From positions 62,001 through 126,000 of the forward strand of contig NZ_CDDH01000069.1 of NCBI RefSeq assembly GCF_000819725.1: a stretch of 64,000 bases of DNA. Reading direction: 5' to 3'. The position numbers were made by a program, and so were the translations under genes. The notes under the pieces are model-generated. The model was not told the origin of the DNA. It did not search any database and saw only the letters and a program-made list of their open reading frames with translations. This document shows, piece after piece, positions 1-8,834 of this stretch. The DNA is from Aeromonas australiensis (lineage in GTDB: Bacteria > Pseudomonadota > Gammaproteobacteria > Enterobacterales > Aeromonadaceae). The stretch's first letter is position 1. The number at the start of each line of letters is the position of its first letter.

Positions 1-190
1 GCGGGCCCTGTTTCAGCTTGTCAATTTAATGACCGGTTAATGAATATTTGGTTACCGCTCAACCTTGCAAATTGTGATCCCGATCGAGGGGTTGTTCAGA
101 ATATGTGATGAAAGCGTCATCATGGTGTTTTACCACTGGCCTGGGAGGGATCTGCTGTTTAGTCTCTCGATAGCGACTGGAGGTACATGT

Positions 191-1276
191 ATGAATCCCA
201 AAGTGATGGCGCGTCAGGCCAGATTGCTGCGCATGCTGGAGAGCAAGGAGGAGATCCGGATCGGACGCGAGCGCGATTGCCCGCTGCCGCTGGCCCAGCT
301 ACTCAAACTGAAGGATAGCCATCCAGCTGTGGTCAAGGTCTATCGCCACGGTCTCACCGCCGATGTGTTTCACCTCAAGGTGGAGGGGCATCACTGGTGC
401 CTCAAGCGGCGGCGTCAGGATCCGCTGGTAGCCAACCTCGATGGCAAGACCGCCTTTCTGACCGAGCTGGAGCGGCGGCGTGAAATCGAGGCGCTGCGCG
501 AGCTGCATCCTACCATCCTCTCCCACGTGGTCTGCACCAGCTTTGGCTCGGCGCGGGCCGGGGTGCTGGTCTCCCCCTGGTTGCGGGGCGTGCCGGTCCA
601 TCAGCTTAACGAATGCAATCTGGCCCAGATGCTGGAGGTGCAGAGCGAGCTGGCCCGCTGGGGCTGGTTTGACTGGGACCCGAGCCCGGGCAACCTGCTC
701 GATGACGGCGAGCAGATCTGCGTGTTCGACTTTGGCTATATGTGGACCTTCGATCCCCGCTTTGAATACAACTCCAACGGTCTGGTCGACCCGCAGTTCC
801 ATGTACCGGAGCGGCTGGAGACCCGCACTCTCTCCGGACTCTGGCTCGATGAGGCCGATCCTTTGCCGCAATTTCGCTACTGGCGCGAGCTTTGTCTGAA
901 ATGGGTGAAACGGGAGATCCACCACCTGATCCGTGAAGGAGCCAGCGCGCCCGTGCTGGCCCGCCTGCACGCCCTGCAAGGGGAGTGGAGCGCCGCACTG
1001 GCGAGCGATGAGGCGCTGATCGCCAACTGGTGGCGGGATATGTATCGCAGCCACCGGCTCGATGTGGCCGATGATCTGAGCGGCCAGAGCTGCGGCCCGC
1101 TCACCCTGCGTCGCCTCGACTGGCTGATGCAGGCGGTGACGGATCACTATCCGCTGCTGGTGGACAATCTCTCGCCCCAGGAGACTGAGCTGGGGCAGAC
1201 CGGGCTGCTGGCCCGCTTGCAGCAGTTGCGCCGGGAAGCCGTGGCCTGTCAGTTGCCAGCCACCAGCCTTGCCTGA
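191..1276 (+). CDS. Kinase-fold (atypical protein kinase / phosphotransferase-like) protein
   Basis: I place the start at the ATG at 191, preceded by GGAGG, giving 361 aa; an in-frame start at 65 would add 42 residues with no ribosome site. The protein shows a loose kinase-fold pattern. A lysine in WCLKRRR could be the ATP-contacting lysine. The segment WFDWDPSPGNLL resembles the catalytic loop with Asp and Asn, and VFDFGYMW supplies a DFG-like metal-binding motif about 20 residues later. This resembles small atypical kinases of the aminoglycoside/Kdo kinase type. The substrate is unknown. It is a single gene ending in a hairpin shared with convergent lysC. Motif positions are seen; kinase activity is inferred. 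Confidence 0.7.
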   Translation: MNPKVMARQARLLRMLESKEEIRIGRERDCPLPLAQLLKLKDSHPAVVKVYRHGLTADVFHLKVEGHHWCLKRRRQDPLVANLDGKTAFLTELERRREIEALRELHPTILSHVVCTSFGSARAGVLVSPWLRGVPVHQLNECNLAQMLEVQSELARWGWFDWDPSPGNLLDDGEQICVFDFGYMWTFDPRFEYNSNGLVDPQFHVPERLETRTLSGLWLDEADPLPQFRYWRELCLKWVKREIHHLIREGASAPVLARLHALQGEWSAALASDEALIANWWRDMYRSHRLDVADDLSGQSCGPLTLRRLDWLMQAVTDHYPLLVDNLSPQETELGQTGLLARLQQLRREAVACQLPATSLA

Positions 1277-1302
1277 GCCAATACCTTTGCGGAGTACAAA
1301 TG

Positions 1303-1329
1303 AACAGGGCGCCTTGTAGGCGCCCTGTT
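1303..1329. terminator. Shared hairpin between kinase-like gene and lysC
   Basis: A perfect 12-bp inverted repeat (1303-1314 with 1318-1329) built on AACAGGGCGCCT with a 3-nt loop lies between two convergent stop codons. Neither side has a strong T run, so termination strength is uncertain. Confidence 0.6.
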
Positions 1330-1357
1330 GCGTGTTCGAAATTACCTCGGGTGAGGA

Positions 1358-2710
1358 TCAGTCCAGCAGCTCCTGATGGAGGCGGTTGACGATATTGCCC
1401 GCCTCGCTCTCCTTGACCAGAAAGCAGAGGTTGTGGGCGCTGGCGCCGTAGCAGATCATCCGTATGTTGTGCTCGCGCAGGGCGTCAAAGACCTGACTGC
1501 CCACCCCGTTCACTTCGCTCATCCGGTTGCCGATAAGCGCCACCAGGGCCAGACCGGTTTCCACTTCCACCTTGCACAGTTGCCCCAGCTCGGCCAGTAC
1601 CTTGTCGCTCAGGATCGGCTCGCCGTTGCTCTGGCTGCCGGTGTGATCCAGGGTCAATGACACGCTCACCTCCGAGGTGGTGATGAGGTCGACCGAGATG
1701 CGGTGACGGGCCAGAATGCCGAACACTTCCGCCAGAAAGCCGTAGGCGTGGAACATATTGAGGCTGTGCAGGGTCACCAGCACCTGCTGGCGGCGCAGGG
1801 CGACGGCGCGAAACAGCGGGCTTGAATCTGTGCTGGCACGGATCCAGGTACCACCGGCGGCGGGGTCTTTGGCGGAGCCGACAAACACCGGAATATTCTG
1901 GCGCACCGCCGGTTGCAAGGTGGCTGGGTGCAGCACCTTGGCGCCGAAGGTGGCCATCTCGGCTGCTTCGACAAAGCTGATTTCGGGGATGGGTCGGGCG
2001 CGGGTGACGAGGCGCGGATCCGTGGTGTAGATGCCGGGCACATCGGTCCAGATCTCGATACTGGCGGCATCGAGCGCTTCGGCGAGCAGGGCCGCGCTGT
2101 AGTCAGAGCCGCCGCGACCGAGGGTGGTGGTGCGGCCATCGCCATCGGCACCGATAAAGCCCTGGGTGATGACGAGGGTGTCGCCCAGTCGCGGGCCCAG
2201 CGTCTGCTGGCAGAGAATACGGGTGGCGGCCAGATCAACGGTGGCCTTGCCAAAGCGGCTGTCGGTGCGCATCAGCTGGCGCACATCCTGCCAGTGAGTC
2301 TTGACGCCGCGCTGGCGCAGCAGTTCGGTAAAGAGGCGGGTAGACATCAGCTCGCCGCAGGCGATGAGTCGGTCGGCCAGCTCCGCATCGGTATGCTGGT
2401 GGGCTTGCTGGGCCATGAGGCGAATTTCGTCCAGCTGACCATGAATGAGGGCACTGACATCGTCGGGATGACCAAGGTCAGCCAGAATGGCCTGCTGGAT
2501 CCCGGCCAGTTTGGCCAGCTGCTCGTTGCGGCCCGCTTCGTCCAGCTCCCCTTGCGCCAGGGCGACCAGCAGGTTGGTGACACCGGCGCTGGCGCTCAGC
2601 ACCACCACCCGGGTGGCGGGGTTGGCCAGCACGATATCGGCGCAGTGGTTCATGGCCGCGGCGTTAGCGACACTGGTTCCGCCAAACTTGGCGACATTGA
2701 TCGGGCTCAT
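1358..2710 (-). CDS. lysC: Lysine-sensitive aspartokinase III
   Basis: LysC phosphorylates aspartate, the first step of lysine, threonine and methionine synthesis. The 450-aa product matches the 449 aa of E. coli LysC. It opens with the aspartokinase motif KFGGTS (residues 8-13), carries the kinase segment GRGGSDYSAALLAEAL mid-protein, and ends with a regulatory region having ACT-domain character. Here the monofunctional lysine-regulated form is indicated by the absence of a homoserine dehydrogenase extension and by the riboswitch just upstream. The start is preceded by CAGGAG at 8 nt. It is transcribed alone from its own promoter downstream of argA. Confidence 0.95.
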   Translation of the reverse strand: MSPINVAKFGGTSVANAAAMNHCADIVLANPATRVVVLSASAGVTNLLVALAQGELDEAGRNEQLAKLAGIQQAILADLGHPDDVSALIHGQLDEIRLMAQQAHQHTDAELADRLIACGELMSTRLFTELLRQRGVKTHWQDVRQLMRTDSRFGKATVDLAATRILCQQTLGPRLGDTLVITQGFIGADGDGRTTTLGRGGSDYSAALLAEALDAASIEIWTDVPGIYTTDPRLVTRARPIPEISFVEAAEMATFGAKVLHPATLQPAVRQNIPVFVGSAKDPAAGGTWIRASTDSSPLFRAVALRRQQVLVTLHSLNMFHAYGFLAEVFGILARHRISVDLITTSEVSVSLTLDHTGSQSNGEPILSDKVLAELGQLCKVEVETGLALVALIGNRMSEVNGVGSQVFDALREHNIRMICYGASAHNLCFLVKESEAGNIVNRLHQELLD

Positions 2711-2802
2711 TGCTTACTCCTGTCTTATTTTAAAATTCCGGTTCCATCGGGCAAAAAAGAGAGGAGGAGGCTGAAAATGGCAGGAATGAACGAAGCTATC
2801 CC

Positions 2803-3020
2803 GGCCAGAAGCACTCCACCTGCAGAGCCCATCCCGTACCGCCCCTGACAGGGCGCGGTGGGGGATGATCACTACCGATGACAACCCGGGGGATTCAGCC
2901 CCCGTGGCCGACGTTGAGGTCACCAGTCTCCTCACTCGTCTCGGCGCTGCTCCCCCTGACCCAAGTTCACCGGACGCTGGCGTCCTCCCTAGGGCTGCCT
3001 GGGCAGCGCTCCTCTTCTGG
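2803..3020 (-). promoter_or_regulatory. Lysine riboswitch (L box) in lysC leader
   Basis: Read on the minus strand, the lysC leader contains the conserved lysine-aptamer core. The 5' arm is CCAGAAGAGGAGCG, followed by the TGCCCAGGCA helix, a CGCCGAG element, then GGGGGCTGAATCCCCC and GGGTTGTCA. The 3' closing arm, GTGCTTCTGG, pairs with the 5' arm. This order and spacing closely match the E. coli lysC leader as I remember it. Lysine binding is expected to lower LysC synthesis. I see no strong intrinsic terminator between the aptamer and the start codon, only a pyrimidine stretch with six Ts near 2755-2760. Control at translation initiation, as in E. coli, is therefore the likelier mode. Confidence 0.92.
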
Positions 3021-3047
3021 CTCCACCAGGGCGGTGGAGTGCATTTA

Positions 3048-3077
3048 GAAATACCCTGCGTTGGATTGCACTGTCAA
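3048..3077 (-). promoter_or_regulatory. Sigma-70 promoter for the lysC transcript
   Basis: On the minus strand a perfect -35 TTGACA (3072-3077) is followed after 18 bp by TATTTC (3048-3053). It sits just upstream of the riboswitch aptamer, where a leader promoter is expected. Confidence 0.65.
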
Positions 3078-3131
3078 TCGAGTTTGTGAAAAAGTTCAAA
3101 TTGTCGACTAACTCAACGCAGAATCAATGGC

Positions 3132-4460
3132 TTAGACAATGGTCTTTGACAAAACCTTGGAACGGCGCTGCCAGTTGTAGAGACGCTGGCGCGCCACCGG
3201 CAGATCTTCCACTTCCAGCGGATCGAAGCCCCGCTCCCGGAACCAGTGGATGGAGCGGGTGGTGAGCACGAACAGGCGGCGAATGCCAAGCCGCTTGGCC
3301 CGCTCGGCCACCTTGGCCACCAGTTGATCCCCCCGGTTTGAATTGCGGTAGTCGGGGTGAATGGCGACGCAGGCCATCTCCGCCATCGCCTCTTCCATAA
3401 AGCAGTAGAGGGCCGCGCAGCCGATGATCAGGCCATCGCGATCAATGATGGTGAACTTGTCGATCTCCATCTCCAGCTGCTCGCGGGAGCGGCGCACCAG
3501 AATGCCTTCCTCCTCCAGCGGGCGAATAAGATCCAGAATGCCGCCGATATCCTCGATGGTGGCGGCGCGGGCCTGCTCGGCGCTCTCCCGCACGATCTGG
3601 GTGCCGAGGCCGTCGCGGCTGAACAGCTCCTGCAGCATGGCGCCATCATCCTGATAGCTCACCAGATGGGAGCGGGGCACGCCGCCACGGCAAGAGGCAA
3701 TGGCCACACGTAGATAGCGGGCGGTGCCGGACATCTCTTCCCCCGCCTGCTCCAGCTCCACCAGCAGCTCTTCGGCCTGCTCGGGGAAGAGCTCGGAGAT
3801 GGCTTCGCCGCGTCTGTCCATCACCCCCTGAGTGCTGCTAAAGCAGATGAGCTTGTCCGCCTTGAGATCGACCGCCACCCGGCGGGCCACCTCTTCGGAG
3901 CTGAGGTTAAAGCTCTCACCGGTGACCGAGCAGCCGATGGGGGAGATAAGCACCAGACTCTTCTGGTCGAGCTGGCGGGTGATCCCCTCCACGTCGATGC
4001 GGCGCACCCGGCCGCTGTGGCAAAAGTCGATGCCATCATCCACACCCAGCGGCTGGGCAGTGACGAAGTTGCCGCTCACCACGCTGATCCGCGCCCCCTG
4101 CATGGGGGTGTTGGCGAGCCCCATGGAGAGCTGGGCGGTGATGTCATATTGCAGGCCGCCACACACCTGTTTGATGATGGAGAAACTCTCGTCATCGGTG
4201 ACCCGGATCCGCTTGTGATACTGGGCCTCAATACCGGCGCGGGCCAGCGCTTCATCGTTTTGCGGACGTGAACCAAACACCAGCACCAGGCGTATGCCCA
4301 GTGTCTGCAGCAGGGCGATATCGCTGACGATATTGGCGAAGTTGGGGTGGCAGATGGCCTCTCCCCCCATCATCAGCACAAAAGTGGCCCCCCGATGGAC
4401 ATTGACATAGGGGGTAGATTGCCGGAAGGCATTGACCAGACTGGGTTCGCGTTCGCGCAC
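3132..4460 (-). CDS. argA: N-acetylglutamate synthase (amino-acid acetyltransferase)
   Basis: ArgA makes N-acetylglutamate from glutamate and acetyl-CoA, opening arginine biosynthesis. The N-terminal part is an amino-acid-kinase-like domain that binds arginine ([10 protein letters not shown] near the start). The C-terminal part is a GNAT acetyltransferase with [15 protein letters not shown] as the acetyl-CoA loop. I choose a GTG start at 4460: it gives 442 aa, close to the 443 aa of E. coli, and begins at the same point (VRERE...AFRQSTPY). A GGAAG lies 9 nt upstream. An upstream ATG at 4517 would add 19 residues but falls inside the ArgR operator, so it is unlikely. Confidence 0.93.
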   Translation of the reverse strand: MREREPSLVNAFRQSTPYVNVHRGATFVLMMGGEAICHPNFANIVSDIALLQTLGIRLVLVFGSRPQNDEALARAGIEAQYHKRIRVTDDESFSIIKQVCGGLQYDITAQLSMGLANTPMQGARISVVSGNFVTAQPLGVDDGIDFCHSGRVRRIDVEGITRQLDQKSLVLISPIGCSVTGESFNLSSEEVARRVAVDLKADKLICFSSTQGVMDRRGEAISELFPEQAEELLVELEQAGEEMSGTARYLRVAIASCRGGVPRSHLVSYQDDGAMLQELFSRDGLGTQIVRESAEQARAATIEDIGGILDLIRPLEEEGILVRRSREQLEMEIDKFTIIDRDGLIIGCAALYCFMEEAMAEMACVAIHPDYRNSNRGDQLVAKVAERAKRLGIRRLFVLTTRSIHWFRERGFDPLEVEDLPVARQRLYNWQRRSKVLSKTIV

Positions 4461-4496
4461 TTGATATTTCTTCCATAAAAAAACAGCGATTGGCTC

Positions 4497-4539
4497 AATA
4501 TATGAAAATAAATTCACAAATCAAGACTAAATATTGATT
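4497..4539 (-). promoter_or_regulatory. argA promoter with two tandem ARG boxes
   Basis: Two 18-bp ARG-box-like palindromes lie at 4501-4518 and 4522-4539, separated by 3 bp, the usual ArgR hexamer arrangement. Box 1 (core TGAAAATAAATTCA) differs from the TGAAT-N4-ATTCA consensus at one core base; box 2 is weaker. A promoter read on the minus strand, TTGATT (4519-4524), 16 bp, TATATT (4497-4502), lies inside the operator, so bound ArgR would block it. Boxes are seen; repression by arginine is inferred from the family. Confidence 0.75.
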
Positions 4540-4726
4540 TTGGCCGTTTCTGGTCTACGAGGGGCGGCTTGGCCGTGCGGGTCGGGAAGGAGGGTTAGAA
4601 GCGCAGATGGCCGTTGGGCGAGCAGGGAGGGGCCCGCCGGTTGATCCGGCGCGATAAACTGCTATCTTCGATGCTCCTTTTCGTCAGCTGTGTGATGTCA
4701 CAGGGTTTTATACAAGGACAGGATTC

Positions 4727-5359
4727 ATGGAACAGATTATTTCACCGGCAGATGCCCTGCCGGGACGACGGGATGCCATGGTGATTGGTCAGCAGCATGC
4801 GGTGAATGGCAACCCGACCCAGGGCCCCTGGCCTGAAGGGATGGCGGTGGCCTGGTTTGGTATGGGCTGTTTCTGGGGCGTGGAGCGCCTGTTCTGGCAG
4901 CAGTCGGGGGTCTACTCCACCGCAGCCGGATATCAGGGCGGTGTGACCCAGAATCCCACCTACAAAGAGGTGTGCAGCGGCCTGACCGGCCATGCCGAAA
5001 CGGTGCAGGTGGTGTTTGATCCGGCGGTGATCAGCTACGGCGATCTGCTCAGACTGTTCTGGGAGCAGCACGATCCGGCGCAGGGGATGCGGCAGGGAGG
5101 GGATGTGGGCACCCAGTACCGCTCGGTGATCTTCTATGGGGACGAGAGCCAGCAGATCATTGCCCAGCAGAGCATGGCGGCCTATCAGCAGGCGATGGCG
5201 GCAAGCGGCGACAGTCGTGCCATCACCACCCGCATTCTGCCGCTGGCCCCCTTCTATTACGCCGAGGATTACCATCAGCAATATCTGGCGAAAAACCCGG
5301 ATGGCTACTGCGGATTGGGTGGCATTGGCGTCTGTTTGCCGCCCAGCCTGAACCGCTGA
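4727..5359 (+). CDS. msrA: Peptide-methionine (S)-S-oxide reductase
   Basis: MsrA repairs oxidised methionine in proteins. The 210-aa product has the catalytic motif GCFWG near residue 46, whose cysteine is the nucleophile, and the segment GYQGG with TGHAETVQV downstream, both typical of MsrA. The C-terminal [13 protein letters not shown] supplies the resolving cysteines of the E. coli-type enzyme (212 aa). It has its own upstream region, divergent from argA, and is monocistronic. Confidence 0.95.
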   Translation: MEQIISPADALPGRRDAMVIGQQHAVNGNPTQGPWPEGMAVAWFGMGCFWGVERLFWQQSGVYSTAAGYQGGVTQNPTYKEVCSGLTGHAETVQVVFDPAVISYGDLLRLFWEQHDPAQGMRQGGDVGTQYRSVIFYGDESQQIIAQQSMAAYQQAMAASGDSRAITTRILPLAPFYYAEDYHQQYLAKNPDGYCGLGGIGVCLPPSLNR

Positions 5360-5369
5360 ACAGGTTTGT

Positions 5370-5403
5370 GACCATTTTTTAATAAAAGTGAAAATAAATG
5401 GTC
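5370..5403. repeat. AT-rich inverted repeat after msrA
   Basis: GACCATTT (5370-5377) is repeated inverted as AAATGGTC (5396-5403) with an 18-nt A/T-rich centre, starting 10 nt after the msrA stop. It could be a weak terminator or a protein-binding site upstream of the candidate RNA that follows. Confidence 0.5.
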
Positions 5404-5575
5404 GGAGGAGGGAACTTATTGCGACCAGTCGGGACTAACTAGTTAGCGTCCAGGGATAGGATGCTAAGACCAGACACATTACTTCTTGCCTTGAAAACCG
5501 CCTGATGAATGAACGCACTGGCGGGTTGAAAATGATAGCAAGCAGGGCTGCCCACCAAGGCGGCCCTTTTCCTTT
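5404..5575 (+). ncRNA. Candidate small RNA ending in an intrinsic terminator
   Basis: No convincing coding frame fills this stretch. It begins with GGA-rich sequence (GGAGGAGGGA, then GGGATAGGA about 50 nt on) and ends in a textbook terminator: a stem at 5544-5552 and 5559-5567 (GGGCTGCC with GGCGGCCC, one G-U pair), then TTTTCCTTTC. The terminator sits 180 nt beyond msrA, so either msrA has a long 3' UTR or a separate RNA is made here. I do not recognise it as a known family. Confidence 0.35.
5544..5575 (+). terminator. Rho-independent terminator
   Basis: A 9-bp stem with a 6-nt loop (CACCAA) is followed directly by a T-rich tail. It ends transcription from msrA or from the candidate small RNA. 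Confidence 0.8.
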
Positions 5576-5631
5576 CTCTGTTTTTTAAATCGTGTCGCTG
5601 ACATCGTGCGCTGGGCGTGCCCACCCGAAGA

Positions 5632-5967
5632 TCAGCCGATCTCGCTGTCAAACAGGTTCTTGATGAGATCGATAAACTCGATGAGGAAGGCTTTTTGTTC
5701 CGGGGTCGGGGCATGCAGCCAGACGGCGGAGAGCACCTCTTCCAGGTCGGCGACCACGGCATCGGCCTCCTGCATGATGGCGAAACGCACCTTGGGGTCG
5801 AGCTCGGGATGCTGCTCGCAAATGGCCATCAGGTTGCTGGCAACATGGCCGCTGACCAAATCTTCGATGGTCTCTTCACCGTTGCTCTGCTGTTGGGATT
5901 CAAACAATCCCAAACTCTCCACCAGATACTCGATCAGCGAGATATAGCCTTCACTTTCTACCACCAT
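5632..5967 (-). CDS. Conserved hypothetical protein, DUF3802-like
   Basis: The 111-aa acidic protein has no signal peptide or membrane segment and looks helical (EDLVSGHVASNLMAICEQHPEL in the middle). It resembles the small DUF3802 family of Vibrio and Aeromonas as I remember it; I cannot confirm this without a profile search. No function is known to me. It is transcribed alone on the minus strand. Confidence 0.65.
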   Translation of the reverse strand: MVVESEGYISLIEYLVESLGLFESQQQSNGEETIEDLVSGHVASNLMAICEQHPELDPKVRFAIMQEADAVVADLEEVLSAVWLHAPTPEQKAFLIEFIDLIKNLFDSEIG

Positions 5968-6024
5968 GCTTGCGGCCTCAATACAGTAACAATACGAAAA
6001 TAACGCGTATTTTAGTGGCTTGCC

Positions 6025-6513
6025 CTAGCTTGGCAAGCAGTAGTGCAGGCGGTGGCGAGTAAAACTGACCCCGCCTCGCTCCACGTACTCCAGCCCGGTC
6101 AACCTAAAGCCATGTCGTAAAAATAGCTCATAACTGAAGGCGCTGGCCTCGGTGGTGATGAGGGTCATACCGAGCCCTCGGGCCCCTGCGAGCGCCGTGG
6201 TGAGCAGCAGATTACCCAATCCCTGGCGCTGATGATCAGCGCTCACGTAGAGCAGACTGAGGTGGCCATTTGGGCTCAGGGTGACAAACCCGAGGGGCAC
6301 ATTTGCCAGCTCCGCTACCCAGCCGTGATGCTCGCGCAGCTGGCTGACAAAGCTCGGATGTTGTGAACCGAGGGCCCACTGCTCCACCTGTTCGGCGCTG
6401 TAGTGCTCGGGGCCGCTGCATCGCACCGCCTGCTCAAACAGGATCACGAGGGCGGGGATATGTGCCTCGCCAAGGGGGACAATACAAAGTGCTGGACTAA
6501 GTGCCGGGGTCAT
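6025..6513 (-). CDS. GNAT family N-acetyltransferase
   Basis: The 162-aa protein is one GNAT domain. The acetyl-CoA pyrophosphate loop is visible as HQRQGLGNLL (R/Q-x-x-G-x-G/A pattern) near residue 95, after the strand LSLLYVSA. The C-terminal SYELFLRHGFRLTG is the usual Y...GF segment that closes the fold. The substrate cannot be told from sequence. Its start overlaps the stop of the upstream YjbR-like gene by ATGA, so the two are translationally coupled. Confidence 0.85.
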   Translation of the reverse strand: MTPALSPALCIVPLGEAHIPALVILFEQAVRCSGPEHYSAEQVEQWALGSQHPSFVSQLREHHGWVAELANVPLGFVTLSPNGHLSLLYVSADHQRQGLGNLLLTTALAGARGLGMTLITTEASAFSYELFLRHGFRLTGLEYVERGGVSFTRHRLHYCLPS

Positions 6514-6893
6514 AAGGTCTGGCCGTCAGTGGGGGAGAGGGGGCGCGGCGCCTGTGGCCGTTTGGCTTTGGGCAGACCCGCGACAACCCGCTCATAGGAG
6601 TGGTGCACCCAGCCCTGCCACAGATCATCTGGCAAGGTGCTGTTCAGGGTCACTGTGTTCCAGTGTTGCTTGTTCATATGCCAGCCCGGTTTGACCTCGG
6701 GGTGGATCTCCCGCAGCAGCAACGCCAATTCGGGCTCGCATTTGAGGTTGATGGTGAGCGGCTCGGCCTGCCAATCCACCAGCGCGAACATCTTGCCCGC
6801 GATGCGGTAGACCAGGATCTCCGGGCCAAACGGGGTATCTTCGGTGGCGCCCGGCAGGGAGAGCAGAAAGTGGCGCAAACGGGGCAAATCCAT
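6510..6893 (-). CDS. MmcQ/YjbR family protein
   Basis: The 127-aa protein fits the YjbR/MmcQ family: an N-terminal LRHFLLSLPGATEDTPFG, then KMFALVDW, INLKCEP and the motif GWHMNKQHWNTV. These proteins have a CyaY-like fold and are called DNA-binding in databases, but their role is not well defined. It is the first gene of a two-gene unit with the GNAT protein, joined by a 4-bp ATGA overlap. Confidence 0.88.
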   Translation of the reverse strand: MDLPRLRHFLLSLPGATEDTPFGPEILVYRIAGKMFALVDWQAEPLTINLKCEPELALLLREIHPEVKPGWHMNKQHWNTVTLNSTLPDDLWQGWVHHSYERVVAGLPKAKRPQAPRPLSPTDGQTL

Positions 6894-7011
6894 GGTGGGT
6901 TCTCGCGCAAGGGGTGATCCGGGTCATATCTGACGCATATCTATCGGCGGGCCTGTTCTGTTAATATGCGCGCAGCCGAGTATACCCCCCATCACCAAGG
7001 GAGCCTATTGG

Positions 7012-7809
7012 ATGTTGTATCACAAGACTTTCGAACTGGGTCCCGAGCGGGATTGGGTGGTGTTTGTCCACGGCGCTGGTGGCAGCTCCTCCATCTGGTT
7101 CAAGCAGCTGCGCGCCTATCGCGAACACTTCAACGTGCTGCTGCTGGACTTGCGCGGCCACGGCCAGTCCCACCAGCTGCAACAGGTGGTCAAGGGCCAC
7201 TACAGCTTTCGGGAAGTGACCGAAGATATCGTTCGGCTGCTCGATCACCTTAATATCCGCCGCGCCCACTTTGTCGGCATCTCCCTTGGCACCATCCTTA
7301 TTCGCCATCTGGCCGAGCTCTGCCCGGAGCGGGTGAAAAGCATGGTACTGGGGGGCGCCATTTTGCGGCTCGATATCCGCTCGCGGGTGCTGGTGCAACT
7401 GGGCCGACTCGGCCAGCACTTCCTGCCCTATATGTGGCTCTATCGGCTGTTTGCCTTCATCATCATGCCACGCCAGCACCATCAGGAGTCGCGCAACCTC
7501 TTTGTGCGCGAGGCCCGCAAGCTCTGCCAGAAGGAGTTCAAACGCTGGTTCCGCCTCGCCACCGAGGTCAACCCGCTGATGCGCTACTTCCGCGAACGCT
7601 CCCTGCCCATTCCCACCCTCTATGTGATGGGGGAGGAGGATCATATGTTTCTGGCACCGGTGCGCGAACAGGTGGCCCGCGATGCCAGCTCCTCGTTGGC
7701 GGTGATCCAGCAGTGCGGCCATGTCTGCAATGTGGAGCAGCCGGAGCAGTTCAACCGTACTACCCTGGACTTCATAGCCCGCCAAAGTTCATCCGCTCAT
7801 CCGAAATAG
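7012..7809 (+). CDS. Alpha/beta hydrolase
   Basis: The 265-aa protein has the full alpha/beta-hydrolase plan. There is an oxyanion segment FVHGAGGSS near residue 20, DLRGHGQS near 46, and the nucleophile elbow GISLG with Ser91. An acidic residue follows in MGEEDHMF and the catalytic His is in CGHVCNVEQP. It is probably a cytosolic esterase or C-C hydrolase; the substrate is unknown. Its last 13 bases overlap the 3' end of the convergent LysR gene. A broken second copy lies at 16362-16755, on the far side of the lactate operon and in the same orientation. Confidence 0.88.
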   Translation: MLYHKTFELGPERDWVVFVHGAGGSSSIWFKQLRAYREHFNVLLLDLRGHGQSHQLQQVVKGHYSFREVTEDIVRLLDHLNIRRAHFVGISLGTILIRHLAELCPERVKSMVLGGAILRLDIRSRVLVQLGRLGQHFLPYMWLYRLFAFIIMPRQHHQESRNLFVREARKLCQKEFKRWFRLATEVNPLMRYFRERSLPIPTLYVMGEEDHMFLAPVREQVARDASSSLAVIQQCGHVCNVEQPEQFNRTTLDFIARQSSSAHPK

Positions 7810-8702
7810 TGTGCGATGTCGAGGTAACGCTGGCGAATATGTTCGATCAGCAACCTTATCTTGCGTGGCGGCTGGCGGGTGAAGGGGTAGACCGCATAGA
7901 TGCCGAGCTTCTTGCCCACCCGGTCCGGAAACAAGTCCACCAGATCCCCGTTCATCAGGTCGTGATAGACGAGACAGCGCGGCACATAGACGATGCCGCG
8001 CCCCCCCAGCGCCGCCTTGCGCAGGGCCCCCGCGTTGTCGGTGGAGAAGCTCCCCGACACCGACAGCAGATAATCCCCCTGTTCCCCTTTGAAGGCCCAC
8101 TCCGAGGCTCCCGTGCTCTGGTAGGCGTAGCGCAGGCAGTTGTGCTCAAGCAAGTCTGACGGCTCGCGCGGTGCCCCGAAACGGCGCACGTAGGCGGGGG
8201 CGGCGCAGATCACCCACTGGGAGTCGAGAATGTGGCGGGCAATCAGGCTCGAGTCATCCAGATAGCCGGTGCGAATGACCAGATCGAACCCCTCTTCCAC
8301 CAGGTTGACGAAGCGGTTGTCCAGCGACATCTCCACCGTGAGCCCGGGGTGCTGCTGGCAAAAATCGGCCACGGCGTCGGCCAGCAGCAGCTCCCCGGAG
8401 ATGGTGGGCACCGACATCCGCACATGGCCGCTCACCTTTTCACCGAATCCCGCCACAGCGTCGAAGGCGTCCAGTGCGGCGGCCTTCACATTTTTGGCAC
8501 CCTGATAGAGCTCCTTGCCCGCCTCGCTCAGGGTGAGCCGGCGGGTGGTGCGATAGAGGAGCTGCACCCCGAGCTCCTCTTCCAGGCGCCCGATACGCTT
8601 GCTAACCACTGAATTTGTCAGGGAATTTTGTTCAGCCACCTTACTGAAGGAGCCGGCCTCCACCACTTGGGCGAAGAGAATGAGGTCGTCGGTACTGGCC
8701 AT
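7797..8702 (-). CDS. LysR-type regulator beside the lactate operon
   Basis: The protein is 301 aa from the ATG at 8702; an upstream ATG at 8774 would add 24 residues before the usual LysR beginning (MASTDDLILFAQVVEAGSFS). The N-terminal winged helix is clear (SVVSKRIGRLEEELGVQLL). The rest is the effector-binding domain. It is divergent from lldP with 132 bp between the starts, the usual position for a regulator of the neighbouring operon. Control of lactate use is therefore a reasonable inference, but no operator was recognised. Confidence 0.88.
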   Translation of the reverse strand: MASTDDLILFAQVVEAGSFSKVAEQNSLTNSVVSKRIGRLEEELGVQLLYRTTRRLTLSEAGKELYQGAKNVKAAALDAFDAVAGFGEKVSGHVRMSVPTISGELLLADAVADFCQQHPGLTVEMSLDNRFVNLVEEGFDLVIRTGYLDDSSLIARHILDSQWVICAAPAYVRRFGAPREPSDLLEHNCLRYAYQSTGASEWAFKGEQGDYLLSVSGSFSTDNAGALRKAALGGRGIVYVPRCLVYHDLMNGDLVDLFPDRVGKKLGIYAVYPFTRQPPRKIRLLIEHIRQRYLDIAHYFG

Positions 8703-8834
8703 ATTTGTCGATTTTAGGAATGAATGTTGTTCATTATTTCCATATATCGCGAAAAAGGAACAGGGTAAGGTCACGTTCGCTTAACAAAACAACAACAAGG
8801 TGCGCCAGTCGCACGACCTCTGGACAAGGATGCA

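Noticed and set aside
4461..4517. Upstream ATG for argA
   Set aside because: It lies within the ArgR boxes and the promoter and adds residues absent from the family.
5439..5762. 107-codon minus-strand frame
   Set aside because: It crosses the terminator at 5544-5575 and overlaps the better-supported 5632-5967 gene in another frame.
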